A stretch of DNA of 64,000 bases, from assembly GCF_022539665.2 (NCBI RefSeq), contig NC_081336.1, forward strand, positions 124,001-188,000, in the 5' to 3' direction. Each line of letters begins with the position of its first letter. The first letter of the stretch is position 1. Shown piece after piece: positions 37,301 through 49,530 of the stretch. The notes beneath the pieces are model-generated. The model was not told where the DNA came from, made no database searches, and worked only from the letters and a program-made list of their open reading frames with translations. This stretch comes from Daphnia carinata. Taxonomy: Eukaryota > Arthropoda > Branchiopoda > Diplostraca > Daphniidae. Position numbers and translations under genes: made by a program.

Positions 37301-40300
37301 CAATTGTTCCAGCACGGTAAGTAGAGGGCCGTGCAAATGAAGAGATTCGTTGTTGAGGACCGTGCCCGCGTGCTTGAGAACCTCATAGGGAAATCCGGCG
37401 TCGCAGAGGATCTGGACGTTGCGTTCGGAATGCGTCAACGACTGGATTATGTCCGTGACGAGTAATTGGAGAGCGACGCTGGCCCGGACGTCTTCTGGCG
37501 TCCAAATGGAAGGTAACAGCTGGAACATGGCCAAAACGACGCCCGGATGGACTAGAATCGGATCCGGGTTCGAATTGATCGGATTGAAACTGAGCGGACG
37601 TCTGAGAACGACGCCATCATCGCTACTTTTGCTGCGTTGCAAGTTCTTGCCGTCGGCCGCGCAACAGACGGGCAATGTTTGCGCTCGGTCGTACGAGTCC
37701 ACGGCCAAATCGTAGAGCAATCGCATCACCAGCGTGGCGTTCACGAGCGAACGATTCTCACCTTTCACGTCCTCCTCCCTGCAATTTTTGTTTTAAATTA
37801 AAATCTGGCAACAATGGAAAACATATTTAGCGGACTTACTCAAATTCTTGAACTCCACGATTAAACACTTGATGCAATCCACTGTGTTGGGCATTCCTTG
37901 CCATTTCAGGCTGGTCAGTTTCAACGTCGGGTGAATCAAATGTCCTGTGCTGATCGAAACAGCCCAGCAAACGTATCGTGTCGCAGAGAGACGGGCCGCA
38001 AATCTCTTGCTGGAAGAATTTAGCGTTGGCCGGCTCGTATCGCATGGCCACGCACAGCGTGTTGAAAATCATATGAAGAAATCGCAAGATTTCTTGCGGA
38101 GCCACGTTCTCCCAGTTGGAGCTGGACGGTGCGTTAGCTGGACGAGGGTTTAGGCAACCTTCCATCGACACCAGCGCCGACATGATGTACACGAATGCGC
38201 CCACTTTACGGAACATTGTCCTCGTCCTGTGGCTCTCTCTCAAACACGTTAAAAGAGACTGCAAATAATAACGAACGTTACATGGAACAATTATAAAAAA
38301 AAATAAAATTACGGAACCTTTAAAATATCCATTTTAAGAGGCAGGTCGGTTGCAGGAGCTGATTGCAATAAGCCGAGAACAGTTCCCATATCATCATCAC
38401 CGCCCGTGCTCAACACGAGTTGTTGCACCAGACCTATTTATAATTCATAAATATTTTAATTTGAAATTCAATTTTTCTTTTAGAATTGCGGACAAAGAGC
38501 TTCTCTGCGGCAGTCGGTAAAAGGGATGAGATTGTGGGCGCAGCGGGCGCCGCCCGACTCTCGGAAGACGGCCGCATTGTTGGCGTTGCCCACCAACAAA
38601 ACACCAAGACATTCCATCACTAAATAGCCCAGCTCTTTCTCTCTGTCCGGTTCATTCATCACGTGTTTCACATCGTCCGACTTGAGTTTCATGACGGTGG
38701 CGAAACGCTGTAGGCAAGTCACGAGCACTTCCAATAAGCCGACCTCACGATAGACGTCCTTAAAAATAGCGTGATGCCTGCCAGAATAACGTAGTTGAAG
38801 TTACTGGGGTTTATTTTGCTAGACTTGTGATTAGATTATCGATCTATTAGAGCGTGCATTAAGTAAAAAGAGGATCAATAACCTGAGAATCGTGAGAAGG
38901 ACAACCATGCACTGAATACTGCACTGCGTGTAATTGGCTGCGTGGTTCCTCAGCAAAAGCGATAGGGAAATTAGTTCCTTGCAGGGCACATAATTCAATT
39001 GGAAAACCACAAATTCCAAAAGCCGAAAGTATTTCTCCTACAAAGTGAAACATTTTGAAATGTAATTTTAAAATATTTATGTCAAGTTGCAATACCTGAA
39101 CTTCAACTCCTTTCAAATGAATTTTCTCTGCAAACTGATTCAACGTGTTTTGCGACTCTAGAATAAAATAATTGGCTGGATCCGAGTGGAATATCGTCGA
39201 AATTGCGTCCAGAATGACAGACGCGAGGGCTGACGTCGTCGATTTGATGAACGCGCTGTGCAACACCTGGAAAGCTGGGATGTTCCTCACACTTGACCCT
39301 GTCCCCCAAATGAATGAATCAGCACGAAACAAAATTTCAACAGGAAATCAAATTACCTTTGCCTAAAGGAGTGGGGATTGAAAAGTTTGGCAACTGAAAG
39401 AGAGATCCTGTTGAAAAGGCCATCGGGCGGACTTCGTGGAAGCCGCAAGTGCTCAGCGAAGAAACCAAGAAAACTAAATTCCTCAAGGCTTCTTGAGATT
39501 CTACCACCGTGTCGTGCTCCGCCCTGCAATTAAAACGTGTTTTACTGCAATTTAATAGAAAATTAAAAATGAAATACCTGAGCATAAACTCTGTTAAAAA
39601 GTTGTAGCCCTGACAACTCCGAAAATCATCCAAAAGCGTTTGTGTTACATCGGCAGAATCTTTCAGAAGACAAAAGACGGTCGCAAACATTTCCACCACT
39701 TCCAATGGCAACAAATCGCCAGAGGCCTTTTGCATATTTTCCACGCACAGCGAAACGCATCCCTTGTCTGTTCAATAGAATGAATGAAACATTTGTTTTC
39801 CAATGAAAATCGATCTTCTATTTACTGTGTATGTATCCGAGGACGATTGCCGTTAAACCGTGTCTAGTTAATACAACCAGCACCTCATTTGCATTTTTCC
39901 TCCATAGAAGATTGTGCTGTGGGCACCACGAACTCAGAGCTGAAAATAGAAGCGTCAAATCATCTTTCCTGGCCAACTCTTCGGTGGCTGCTGGTACGCT
40001 GCACAAGCGGATAAGCATCTGTGTAATAAATGAAGAAATGAATAAGATTTAATAACAAAATGATAAAAACGTCTACCTGGCCGAATGATTTTTGTAAGAG
40101 TTGCCTCCGTTCCCTGGGAGTGAATTCACAGCCTGGAGGATTAGTGTCGGGGTTTTCCAGATCGGGAAGATCAAAAAATAGGTAGAGACACTTGACTAAT
40201 GTTGAAGGTACAGACGCAGCCGTCATAATTTCGATTAATCCCGGACCACCCAGTGAGAGTAGATTGAGGCAAGTCAACAACATCCAACCGTTTCCATTCG

Positions 40301-40770
40301 ATTCTTGGGTAGCATTCGTGCTGAATTCTTCCATTTCCAGGAAACTGGCGATGGCCTGGCTAGCAGCCACAGTCGATTGATTCGACGCCCGTCGTCTTAT
40401 TTCAGAGACGGCCAGACGAGAGACTTGCTGGCAGAATCCGCCCACTTCTGGAAACTTTTCCAGCATTTCTGCTGCCGGGCAGTGGGAGAAGACTCGGCAG
40501 AAGAGGGGCAGCATGCTGTAGATCCTGCTCTCCCTCTCCGCTTTCTGTCATCGTTTGTGTCGAGACAGAGTTGAAATCGGAAAACAATTTACGTAAATGT
40601 GTGAGGCTGAGGGCTGCGTGCTGAGATGGGGAGGGTTTAATGCCCATAACAATTTCTGTTGTGGCCTGATTGGCAACTGGAGGATAGGCATTTGCTCCAG
40701 CCTGCTGACTAGTTTCTGTCTGTGCAGCTTGGCTACTAGAGCCAAGCAGGAACCGTTTCATGGCATTCAT
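28369..40770 (-). CDS. WDFY3: WDFY3 / Alfy / blue cheese, BEACH-WD40-FYVE autophagy scaffold
   Basis: Large scaffold that brings ubiquitinated aggregates and phosphoinositide membranes to the autophagy machinery. 26 coding exons: 40770-40077, 40018-39826, 39767-39578, 39523-39357, 39298-39096, 39037-38883, 38777-38494, 38433-38318, 38258-37840, 37778-37204, 37139-36624, 36562-36390, 36325-35498, 35398-35145, 35074-34901, 34838-34409, 34339-33321, 33255-33163, 33101-31889, 31821-30612, 30539-29543, 29456-29273, 29209-28976, 28908-28797, 28737-28540, 28478-28369. The protein is about 3,580 aa (human 3,526): Armadillo-like region, concanavalin-like stretch, PH-BEACH, BEACH (about residues 2,720-3,020), WD40 repeats and a C-terminal FYVE finger with WLRDD and RRHHCRNCG. 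Two one-base frame breaks (near 32,577 and 40,547) and a missing GT donor after 36,390 are described in the findings. With both breaks repaired, the total length is an exact multiple of three. Confidence 0.94.
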
Positions 40771-41679
40771 TTCTGCAAATTACCGATGTTTGGTCATTAG
40801 CCGTTTGGTACCTTATTGTTAGATCACTATGGTAAACTTACTTGAGAATCGTCTCTCGCACTAAAAAGAGGGACCTGGTGCTTGGGAATATACGCCATGG
40901 AGAAGCATTTTTTTCTTTTTATCACCAACTTGATCGGCAGTGTAACGACCTTCGAGATAAATTTAGTTTCACCTCATCGTTGTTATCTTTATGACTGCTT
41001 TAAAAACACAATGAAACTAAAATCCCAGGAATACCGTGTCTATCGCTGACATTTGACAGTCACACAGATTTGGTACCACGAAAACATGAGATACAAGACG
41101 AAAGTCAGCGCCACCATACGGCAATACGTAGTTGCCTTATGCAAATCAATTGGAACAGAATCAAAATAGATGACGAATGTTTTAGTTAAAGTCGATGCAC
41201 TGAAAATATACAGACTTGTAGGTTTTTCCAAGAAAATCTAATTTTTGAAGCTGAGAGAAATTATTTATCAAGAGGGGCACTGAAAGAACGCCCGACAAGT
41301 TCACTAAAATACAAAACTAATTTAGGAAGGGTATGGGGGGAAAAGGAGGGAAAATGGGATTTAGGCGGGAAGAAATTATGAAAGAATTTGCAACCCCATC
41401 CTCTTTTTTTATCGTCTGCTTTGCAATAAAATTGTATCTGTTAAAAAAAAAAATTTATTAGCCTTACCTTATAAGGCCCTATTTTGATCAATCAAGGAAT
41501 CCTAACATTTAGGCAGGGATGAAAACAATCCAATACCTGTTTCTTCTATTCTTATTTCAAGACATTTCTTTGTCCACCTCGTTTACTTCATGTTAACCTG
41601 AGAACTGAAAACATGGCCTGGTATGCCACCTATATAGCAATAGGGCAATCAGATGGTACATGTGTCAATTGTCAACGTC
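40771..41679. other. WDFY3 5' UTR and promoter region
   Basis: The WDFY3 ATG follows an acceptor ('tttgcag' then AA and ATG), so a 5' UTR intron is likely. Its donor is 'ctcaa|gtaagt' at about 40,853 on the minus strand. Beyond about 40,960 I see only AT-rich sequence, a G-run near 41,335 and no gene before the RPF2 3' end. Confidence 0.55.
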
Positions 41680-41685
41680 TTTATT
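41680..41685 (-). terminator. Poly(A) signal of RPF2
   Basis: AATAAA on the minus strand, only 12 bases after the stop codon, implying a very short 3' UTR. Confidence 0.6.
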
Positions 41686-41697
41686 AGTTTCAATCGT

Positions 41698-42891
41698 TCA
41701 CTTGGAAATTTTAGATTTTTTTGTAGTTTTCTCAGTTCGCAGAGCTCTACCACGTTTAACCTGTAATTTCCTGTAATCTTGACGTGGCATGTGAATACGG
41801 CCAAGTTTGGTACCGAAAACATCCTTAGCCATATTTTTAACCTTCTTGGGCTGAAAGGGGAAAAAACAAAATTTAATTTCATCACCTAGAACAACAAAAA
41901 ATTGTATTACCTTGGCTGCGCTCGGGGTGCGGCAAGCACGTTTGAAAAGATCAGCAGAGGCCAATTTTGTTCTTCTGATAACTAAATCGGCAGAAGGTCC
42001 AATCTCTTCCAACTCAATATGGGGTGTTTTTGTCCCACTTTTTGTCATCAAAATCCTACACAGAAAACGAACAAAATTAATTTGTTTCTATTGCAATTTT
42101 TGGGCGTCATACTTGTAACTGCGAAGGAAAATTTTGCCGTCTGCAGCAGTGAAAGAAATAGCGTGTTCGAAACCGGCTAGACGGACTTGTTCCACCACTT
42201 CTCCACGGAAAAAGTCAATGAGGAGAGATTTGCATTTGGTGTACTCTTCATTCTGGTGCCATACATCTCCAGAAAAGATCAGGCAGGGTTTCGTACCCTC
42301 CATGACTTTACTGTTTCTTATTTCCGTCAGGGATTTAAATTCTTCCAAACCAAATTCAATCATGTCAAGCAGTTGGTGATCAAAAATCCTTCCTTAAATA
42401 GCACAGTAACATGAATTTTTGCTTCTGAATAAATAATTGATCAGAAAAATACAAATACCTAGAATAACATTGTTGGGCCGTTTCTTATTGTGAGAACAAA
42501 AAGCAAACAGGGATAGGTCATATTTTTGGGTGAGTTCCTCAATGGGCTTGACATCTTCAAATGGGTTGAAGGGATGTTTCTGCCCAAAGTATGTTGACTG
42601 CACTCGTTTAATTGCATGCTGGTAGATTTTTAAAACATGTTAAAAAGGCATGAAAAAACATTAAAATGTAACACAGACTACCAGATCTTTGACAAACTGT
42701 AGGGAAGATGCACTAGCCGTAGTACCGCGAAGCATTAAAGCTTGTTTGGTTAATTCAATGATTTTCGGCTCTTTCTTTGCCAAGATCCGCTTACCGCGGT
42801 GGGTCATGGGCTTCCTACACAAATAAACATAACGAAATTCATGGAAAAATTAACAGTAACATCACTTCACTTACGTTATTCTGTCGCTCAT
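41698..42891 (-). CDS. RPF2: Ribosome production factor 2 (Brix domain)
   Basis: Six exons (42891-42875, 42814-42682, 42618-42459, 42392-42113, 42055-41911, 41850-41698) give 295 aa (human 306). Brix-domain nucleolar protein that with RRS1 loads the 5S RNP (5S rRNA, uL18, uL5) onto pre-60S particles. Visible family signatures are a basic N-terminus with MTHRGKRIL, 'STYFGQKHPFNPFED', 'SHNKKRPNNV', 'DMIEFGLEEFKSL', and a lysine-rich tail after 'RIHMPRQDY'. The first coding exon is tiny (17 bases, MSDRI). Head to head with AFG2B, another 60S maturation factor, with about 400 bases between the start codons. All phases agree. Confidence 0.96.
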
Positions 42892-43297
42892 TTTGGAAAT
42901 ACTAGTGTAGTTTACGAAATTTCAGACACGGATAACTTGTTATAAATTTACAAACGCAACAGCTTTTCTCCACACGTCCCACGGCTAACACGCGGGTCTA
43001 GCGAACTGTAGGTTCGTCTGCTGAATTAGTTATGAAATTTGAAAAGGTTTGACATATGCTTTGATTTACAATTTAAGATACATTGTTAACAAATAATTTT
43101 AATTATTATAAAAAAATTAATGAAGTTTGTTGTGTTTTTATTTACAAATAGTTTTCCATAGTTCTAAATTTCTATTTCACAGTTTATAGTTTGTGTGGCA
43201 ATGTCGCATCTCAAATCAAAATAACAGCTAAGTTGTCTGAAAATATCCTGCACGTGTGTAAAAATTACTTGGAAAAAATAATATCTAGTTAAAAATT
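42892..43297. promoter_or_regulatory. Divergent promoter region, RPF2 and AFG2B
   Basis: 406 bases separate the two start codons on opposite strands. The sequence is AT-rich without a clear TATA box near either expected start. It must hold both promoters, so co-expression of the two ribosome-maturation genes is plausible. Confidence 0.6.
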
Positions 43298-45699
43298 ATG
43301 AATCCGGTTGTTATTGCTTCAGAATCTGGCAGTCAAAAATTATGTTTACCTATTGAAGATTTCATTAAATTGGAATGCTATGTGGGTGCTCCAGTAAAAG
43401 TGACAACTTCCAAAGGAACATTTATTTGCAAGGTATATCCCAGAACTGGTTTCAAAAATGATGCTATTATTGAGAATACAGTTCAAATATATAGCGAGCG
43501 GCGAAAGTTTCTCCTCATCAAGCCGTTATTAGTTGCAGGTCAGCTATGTGCTTCAAAACTGACCACTAAACCAGCAATGGCTGTAAGTGTAACTATTGTG
43601 ACGAATAGTTATCAGACTGTTGGCAATTTGAAAAAATGCAAACTACCCCTTCTAGTGAAAAGCCTTCTTTCAAACAAGATCATCTCCCAGTTGTCATCTA
43701 TAAGTGTTGGCAATTCCTTCCCAGCAGGGAATGTTGAAAAGGTATTGATTCTTGAAACAAAACCTGGGGGCGAAGCACTAACAGTATCAGCTAAAACGCA
43801 AATCAAAATTGAAAACATTATAACAGAAAAGTGGATGCAAACACAAGAAAAAGTTCAATCCACTAGACTAGGTGGAGTCGCTGAAACATACAGAAAACTA
43901 AAAGAACTTGTGGTACATCCCCTCGAGTATCCAGATGTGTTTTCTCAGTTATGCGCACCTAGAGGAATCCTTTTGCATGGCCCACCAGGTTGTGGCAAAA
44001 GTTCCATTGTTCAGCAACTGTGCGCGGAGAATGGCCTATTCTTGATACCAGTAACGTGTTCGGACCTCTCTTCCTCCGATCCCGGAGGAAGCGAAGAAAA
44101 GCTGAGAAATATTTTCAGAGAAAGTCTGAGTGTTTCGAGTCCGACGATTCTCTTTCTTGATGGTGTCGATTCGATATGCCCAAAACGGGGTGGCCAGACG
44201 CATACGAATCGTTTGATTACTTGTTTAACAGGCTTGATTGATGGCATTGATACCAACCGTAATCTAACTGTCATGGCAGCCACCAACAGACTTGAAGATG
44301 TCGATCCTTCTCTTCGTCGGCCCGGAAGACTTGATAGAGAAGTATGATTCGCTGGAGAGGGAAAATTGTGTGTTTTAAATGTACATATTTGGATTTCTTA
44401 AAGGTTCATCTCTATGCTCCAAACTGTCATCAACGAGAAGAAATTATCAATGCCATTTGTCAAGATCTTGAATTGGGTTATTCATCAGAAGATGTTAGAC
44501 AAGTTGCTGAAATGACACCTGGCTTTGTTGGCGCTGATTTAAACCTTTTGTGTCGTGAAGCTTTTTATGTTTCCGAGGTAACATATTTATGCCAAAACTA
44601 ATGTGACACTCATTAATATGAAAATTCGTTAGGATGCAAACCAACTAACCTTGCGAGATTGGAAGGCAGCCATTGGTCGTGTAAGACCGTCGGCAATGAG
44701 AAACAACTCTGGAAATGGCAAGGTAAATATAAAAAGCTGCTAACTTTGAGTACTTCAAGCATCGTTGACATTTGCAGTTTCGCCGAGTCAGCTGGGATGA
44801 AGTGGGTGGATTGGAAGAGGCCAGAATGTACATCCGCCGTAGTGTAGAATGGCCGTTGAAATATCCCGAAGCTTTCGAAAGGCTGAATGTCCCCCGACCA
44901 AAAGGCGTCTTGATTTACGGTCCACCTGGCTGCGGAAAATCGTTGTTAGTGAGAGCAGCAGCGTCCTCATGCACAGCTTCATTCCTGTCCATTTCAGCAG
45001 CTGAACTCTTTTCACCATTTGTGGGTGATTCAGAGAAAATGGTCTCGGATCTTTTCCGTCGTGCCAGACAAGCTGTTCCAGCTATTCTTTTCTTGGATGA
45101 ATTAGGTAATTACATTTCAGAATGGACTCTCGATAAATTTGATTAATATTGGTTTCGGTAGACGCTATGGTTGGAGGACGCACGAACGCCAATCACGGTC
45201 GGACGGCCCAGCTGGGTGTAGTGGCTGCTTTGCTTCAAGAAATGGACGGAATATCTTCCAGTCAGGGAGTTGTGGTGGTTGGGGCAACAAACAGACCCGA
45301 CAAGATTGACGGGGCATTGCTTCGTCCTGGCCGTTTCGATTCCTTAGTTCACATCCCTCATCCGGATGAGGCGGCCCGTTTGGCTATCCTCGAGTCCCTC
45401 AGCCGAAAGATGCCGCTCAAAGATGTTGATCTCAAACATGTGGCTGAGCGAACGAACCTCTTTTCAGGAGCTGATTTAGAGTCGCTAACAAAAGAGGTAA
45501 GAATTATCAATTTACTTGCCATTATTTTGATGATGTTTAAAACTTTTATTAGGCTGCGTTGGGAGCCCTGGAAGAAGACATGTCAGCTTTTGAAATCCTT
45601 CAGAAACATTTCGACCAAGCTCTTGCCAAAGTTGCTCCTTCTTTAACAGCGCAGCAAGTCAATTTCTATAGTGACTATGCTTCAGGCAAAAGAAAATGA
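43298..45699 (+). CDS. AFG2B: AFG2B (SPATA5L1) double AAA ATPase
   Basis: Six exons (43298-44341, 44404-44577, 44633-44722, 44778-45105, 45162-45496, 45553-45699) give 705 aa (human about 750). AFG2-family ATPases release RSL24D1/Rlp24 from cytoplasmic pre-60S ribosomes; in animals AFG2A and AFG2B act together (family knowledge). An N-terminal domain of about 190 residues is followed by two AAA modules. D1 has Walker A GPPGCGKS, Walker B-like LFLDGVDS, sensor 'MAATNR' and arginine fingers 'RRPGRLDRE'. D2 has GPPGCGKS, LFLDELDAM, 'GATNRPDKID', 'LLRPGRFD'. In D1 the usual catalytic Glu of Walker B is Gly. All splice phases fit. Confidence 0.92.
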
Positions 45700-45776
45700 A
45701 ATTATTGCTTTTGTATTATGGGTGTTAGTTAAGCTCGTCAATGGGTTAGGACTACCTTTGAAGCCCAAAAAATGTA

Positions 45777-45782
45777 AATAAA
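45777..45782 (+). terminator. Poly(A) signal of AFG2B
   Basis: AATAAA 78 bases after the stop codon, in the short gap before the convergent TMTC4 stop. Confidence 0.6.
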
Positions 45783-45837
45783 CAAAAAATTCTCTGAAAA
45801 TGCGAGACACTGGGAGAGATCCTTTACGCTGAGGATA

Positions 45838-48272
45838 TTATTTCTGTTTTGCCTTTTGTAAGAGCTTAAGATTTTCTATTGCACTTTTCCATTGTGGGTC
45901 CAGTGAAAGAGCCCGTTGATAAGATTGCTCAGCCTTTTGAAACTTCTTCCAACGATGATAGAGCACACCAAGATTCGTATGGTAAATGGGACTGTGCGGA
46001 TTGAGCTGAATGGCCGACAAAAAATGACGTTCCGATTCCTTGAATTGACCCTGTTTGCCTAAAATGCCGGCCAGACTGAAATGCAAATTGGCTTCATTGG
46101 GTAAAATGGCCAAGGCTTCCAAGGCCGTGGATTGCGATCGCTGCGACTGACCTATTTTGTTCCATAATTACATTTTCGAAGAAAACTTGAGCTTTATAAT
46201 TAATACCTGTATTGTCAAGCATGACTATAAGGTTGGTCCAGGCTAAAACGTGAGTAGGTTGCAACAGGGTGGCATTCCTAAAGGCTTCCTCGGCTTCCGT
46301 ATAACGTTCCAATTCCAAATACTATAAATACAAATTAATAATCATGAAAATAGAGAGTAAAAATTAATGGCTTTAAACAACTCACGAGATTTCCTAAATT
46401 GTAATAACAGTCTGGGTATTTCCGGCGATGATTTAGCGCTGTCAAGTAACTCATCCGGGCTTCCTTGTGCTTGCGGAGAAGAGCCTGGACGATGCCTAGA
46501 TTCATCCACGCAGCCGCGAAATCAGGTCGGACACTGATGGCTTTAAGTAGCCAACTTTCTGCAGCTTGGAAACGTCCTAAATCTTTGAGCAAATTGGCTA
46601 AATTGTTCATGGCTTGGTCGTAGTCGGGATTCAATTCAAGGGCCTTTTCATAGCGATCGATTGCCACGTCACGTAACCCTCGATCCGCTGCATTTTTGCC
46701 AATATTGTAATGGACTTTGGCGTTCAGTGGGCAAATTTTCAATCCCGACAAAAACAGCTGACCTTCATCTTGCCAATCCAAACTCCGCCGGAAGGATTTC
46801 AAGCCGAAAGTGAGCACAACGAACAGAAGACAACATCGTAATATCACCAATTTTGAGTAGCAACGCGAGGGGAAGAACGCACAGAGTTTTTCAGCGCCAT
46901 AGACGAGCACGAGACAGTATCCAGCGACCGGTATAAAGAGAACACGTTCAGCCACGACGAAGCCAACGCGGAAGAAGATGTTGGTGGCAGGTAAAAAGGG
47001 CACAGCCATTAAGGCCAGCCCAAGAGTCAGAAATTTGCGTTGCCTTTGAGACGGGCTGAATAGAGCTCTGAAAGCGGCTGAGAACGTGACGATCCAGAAG
47101 AACAACGAGCCCAAATTGCGAAGATCCATAGCGTGTTTGACGAGCGGGATACAACCCATTGACCAGTCGAAGCAAAGCCATTGGGGCCAGACGAGTAGCA
47201 AGGCGTGAATGGAGTAGATGTAATTATAACTCAGCGCACGAGTCATCATGGAATCGGCGAATGATGCTGGATTATCCACTCGCTGGAAAGCTGGGGGTCC
47301 AGTTGAACCCATGACGCTCAGTCTGATGTAAAGGAGTGCCATGCCAACCACAGCTATTAGACAGAAACGTTGAAGAATGTCGCGTCGTTTTATGACATTG
47401 CCGAGATTGAACGTTCCAGACACGGACCTCGTGACATCGTAGACAGCGACAACACCTAGCACAGTGATGCCTTGTTCTTTGCAAAACATGGCTATGGTGC
47501 AACTAGCCATTGAGCCGGCAAACGACGTCAACGATCCTGCATCCAAGTGTTTTGCGTACAAGTAGATGGAGAGGAAATAGAAGATTCCACAGAGGAGATC
47601 AGCTCGTCCAACTATACCACTAACGGCTTCAGTGTGGACGGGATGAACAGAAAAGATGACAGCTGAAACGAATGATAATCGAGGCCGGCTTTCCTTCAGT
47701 AGCGTGGCGAAAATGATGAGACTCAGAATACAGCAAACGGAATGTAGCAGCAAATTTGTCAAATGAAAGTGTGTTGGATTCAATCCACCAAACATGGAAT
47801 TCAGCCTATCAAAATTTCACATGTTATGAGAAAAGCAGGTCTGTGAGATAAGAACTTGAAAATTTACCTGAATGACAAAATCGTCAATGGTCTATACGAC
47901 TTGTGACTACTCTTGTGATTTAAAGATGTGCCCCAAAAGTCATTGAAGAAGATTTCGTTAAGTGGAGTTTTGCCTTTTGCATCTTCATTGTTTACTATTG
48001 CTTCTGTGTCGTCAAACACAAAGGACCCATTTATGGAATTAATATAGCACAGAGATGAGAGAATAAAGATGACTATGCAACCCAACTTCAGTGAAACCTC
48101 TAAAGAAAGTATAATAAGGTTATAAAATTCTCTTTAATAAAATGAGTCACAAAAGCAAACCTATGCAAATGCCTTGAGCACATTTTTTTGTAGTTGAAGG
48201 GATGTTACCGTAACTATTAGCTACTGCGCCATTCTGAATATCTTCTTTCGTAGATGTTTTCATCATGTCCAT
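45838..48272 (-). CDS. TMTC4: TMTC4, ER O-mannosyltransferase with TPR repeats
   Basis: Five exons (48272-48161, 48099-47868, 47805-46386, 46321-46207, 46151-45838) give 730 aa (human 741). TMTC proteins are multi-pass ER enzymes that O-mannosylate cadherins. The sequence shows a first membrane helix near residue 45, then the acidic 'FDDTEAIVNN' luminal motif, 'DFWG', 'SHKSYRPLT', the family signature 'VHPVHTEAVSGIVGRADLL', several more hydrophobic helices, and then about eight TPRs in the C-terminal 330 residues. 'DFWG' and 'SHKSYRPL' point to TMTC4 rather than TMTC1-3. The first in-frame ATG (MDMMK) was chosen as start; another Met follows two codons later. Confidence 0.93.
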
Positions 48273-48859
48273 TGAAGCAACATACTTGTCTTTGTCCTTG
48301 TTTTGTTAATGCTGTTGATGTTCCTTAGAAAGCTGTGAACTTTTGGCACACACAATAAGTCTTACCAAGCTATTAATTACATGATGCACATGAAAAAAAC
48401 ATGAAAGATATGTGTACACCAGAGTCCGAAGTTGTTCGGCGATTCCGAGAATCTTTCTTCTCGAATCGTAGAGCCCCGAAAGGCATCTGTCAAATGTCAC
48501 TCGTGTAAACTACTACTCACTCAATCGGTTTCGGCAACTTACAGGTTGCATATAACCGCGGGCTATTGCTATTACCTATTAGAAACATAAAGCTTTTAAC
48601 TCCGTACTAGGGAAGCAAAACCTATAAAATCAAAGCAATGTACTAGGATGACACTCATTTACCTCCATCCCACTAAAGATGACATCTTACATTAAAAATA
48701 TCTAAAAGAACTAAATTGTACAACATAGGTGTAGTTACACAAGACATTTTTATGTTGTAACAATATCAAAAACTCAAAATACAGGCATTTTCGGTACAGA
48801 ACATGAAACAAAATGTTTTACAGAATTAGATGTGTACCATGTATTGTACACAAACTCTA
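48273..48859. other. Intergenic gap, TMTC4 upstream and FIS1 3' UTR
   Basis: No gene recognised. It must hold the TMTC4 promoter and the FIS1 3' end. A 64-codon minus ORF at 48,306-48,500 has no support. Confidence 0.45.
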
Positions 48860-49530
48860 TCACTTTCTCGCCAGAGCTACCCCTAATCCAATCAGGCTGC
48901 CCAAAGCCAAGGCTGCTCCACCTATAATAGCCATGCCTTTCAGTCCCTCTGAAAAATGAAAAAGATATATATATAACAGCAATTTGCAATTGGTTTTCTA
49001 CAAGAAACGTTTCAATACCTCTTTCCATACGTTTCTCAATGGTGTGTTTCAGAGTTTGAACTTGTCGATTGCCTGGTTCTACTTGCAGTAAAACTTTTGT
49101 ATATCCTAAGGCTTTGCTGTATTCCTACTCATAGCAGAATAAACATTATGTAGCATTATGACTCATTTAGCTACTTCCAAAGATCCTTACTTTAATTTTG
49201 GCATTGCCAATGGCAAGGTAATAGATGCAGTCCCGCTTTCCAGATTCATTTTCACCCTTTGACAAATCTTCCAAAAGGAAAATGCCCCTTTTCACATCTG
49301 TGGGATATTTACTCCGAATTAAACACCAGGCATATTCAAATTGGATGACATGGGTAACTGTTCCCTGGGCCAAACTGTCATGGTACCGCCGCTCAAATTT
49401 CTGTCACGTACAGCATGTATATTGTTGAAAGTCTGATTAGTTAGATTGCTTCCCTAAATTTACAATAACAACTCTAAATGCATACCCTTAAGTCCTCTTC
49501 AGAAACACTTTCATCCAGAACGTCCTCCAT
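48860..49530 (-). CDS. FIS1: Mitochondrial fission 1 protein
   Basis: Four exons (49530-49486, 49400-49191, 49124-49019, 48948-48860) give 149 aa (human 152). Tail-anchored outer-membrane adaptor of mitochondria and peroxisomes that helps recruit fission factors. The cytosolic part is a two-TPR-like bundle: 'FEYAWCLIRS', 'GIFLLEDL', 'CIYYLAIGNAKIKEYSKAL', 'GNRQVQTLK'. The C-terminus is a Gly/Ala/Leu membrane anchor followed by a short basic tail (ARK). All splice phases agree and the ATG gives the expected short acidic N-terminus. Confidence 0.96.

Noticed and set aside
40402-40770. A separate small gene at the WDFY3 N-terminus ending in its own frame
   Set aside because: The residues before the frame break match the start of Alfy proteins and the residues after it continue the same homology in another frame, so it is one gene with a one-base break.
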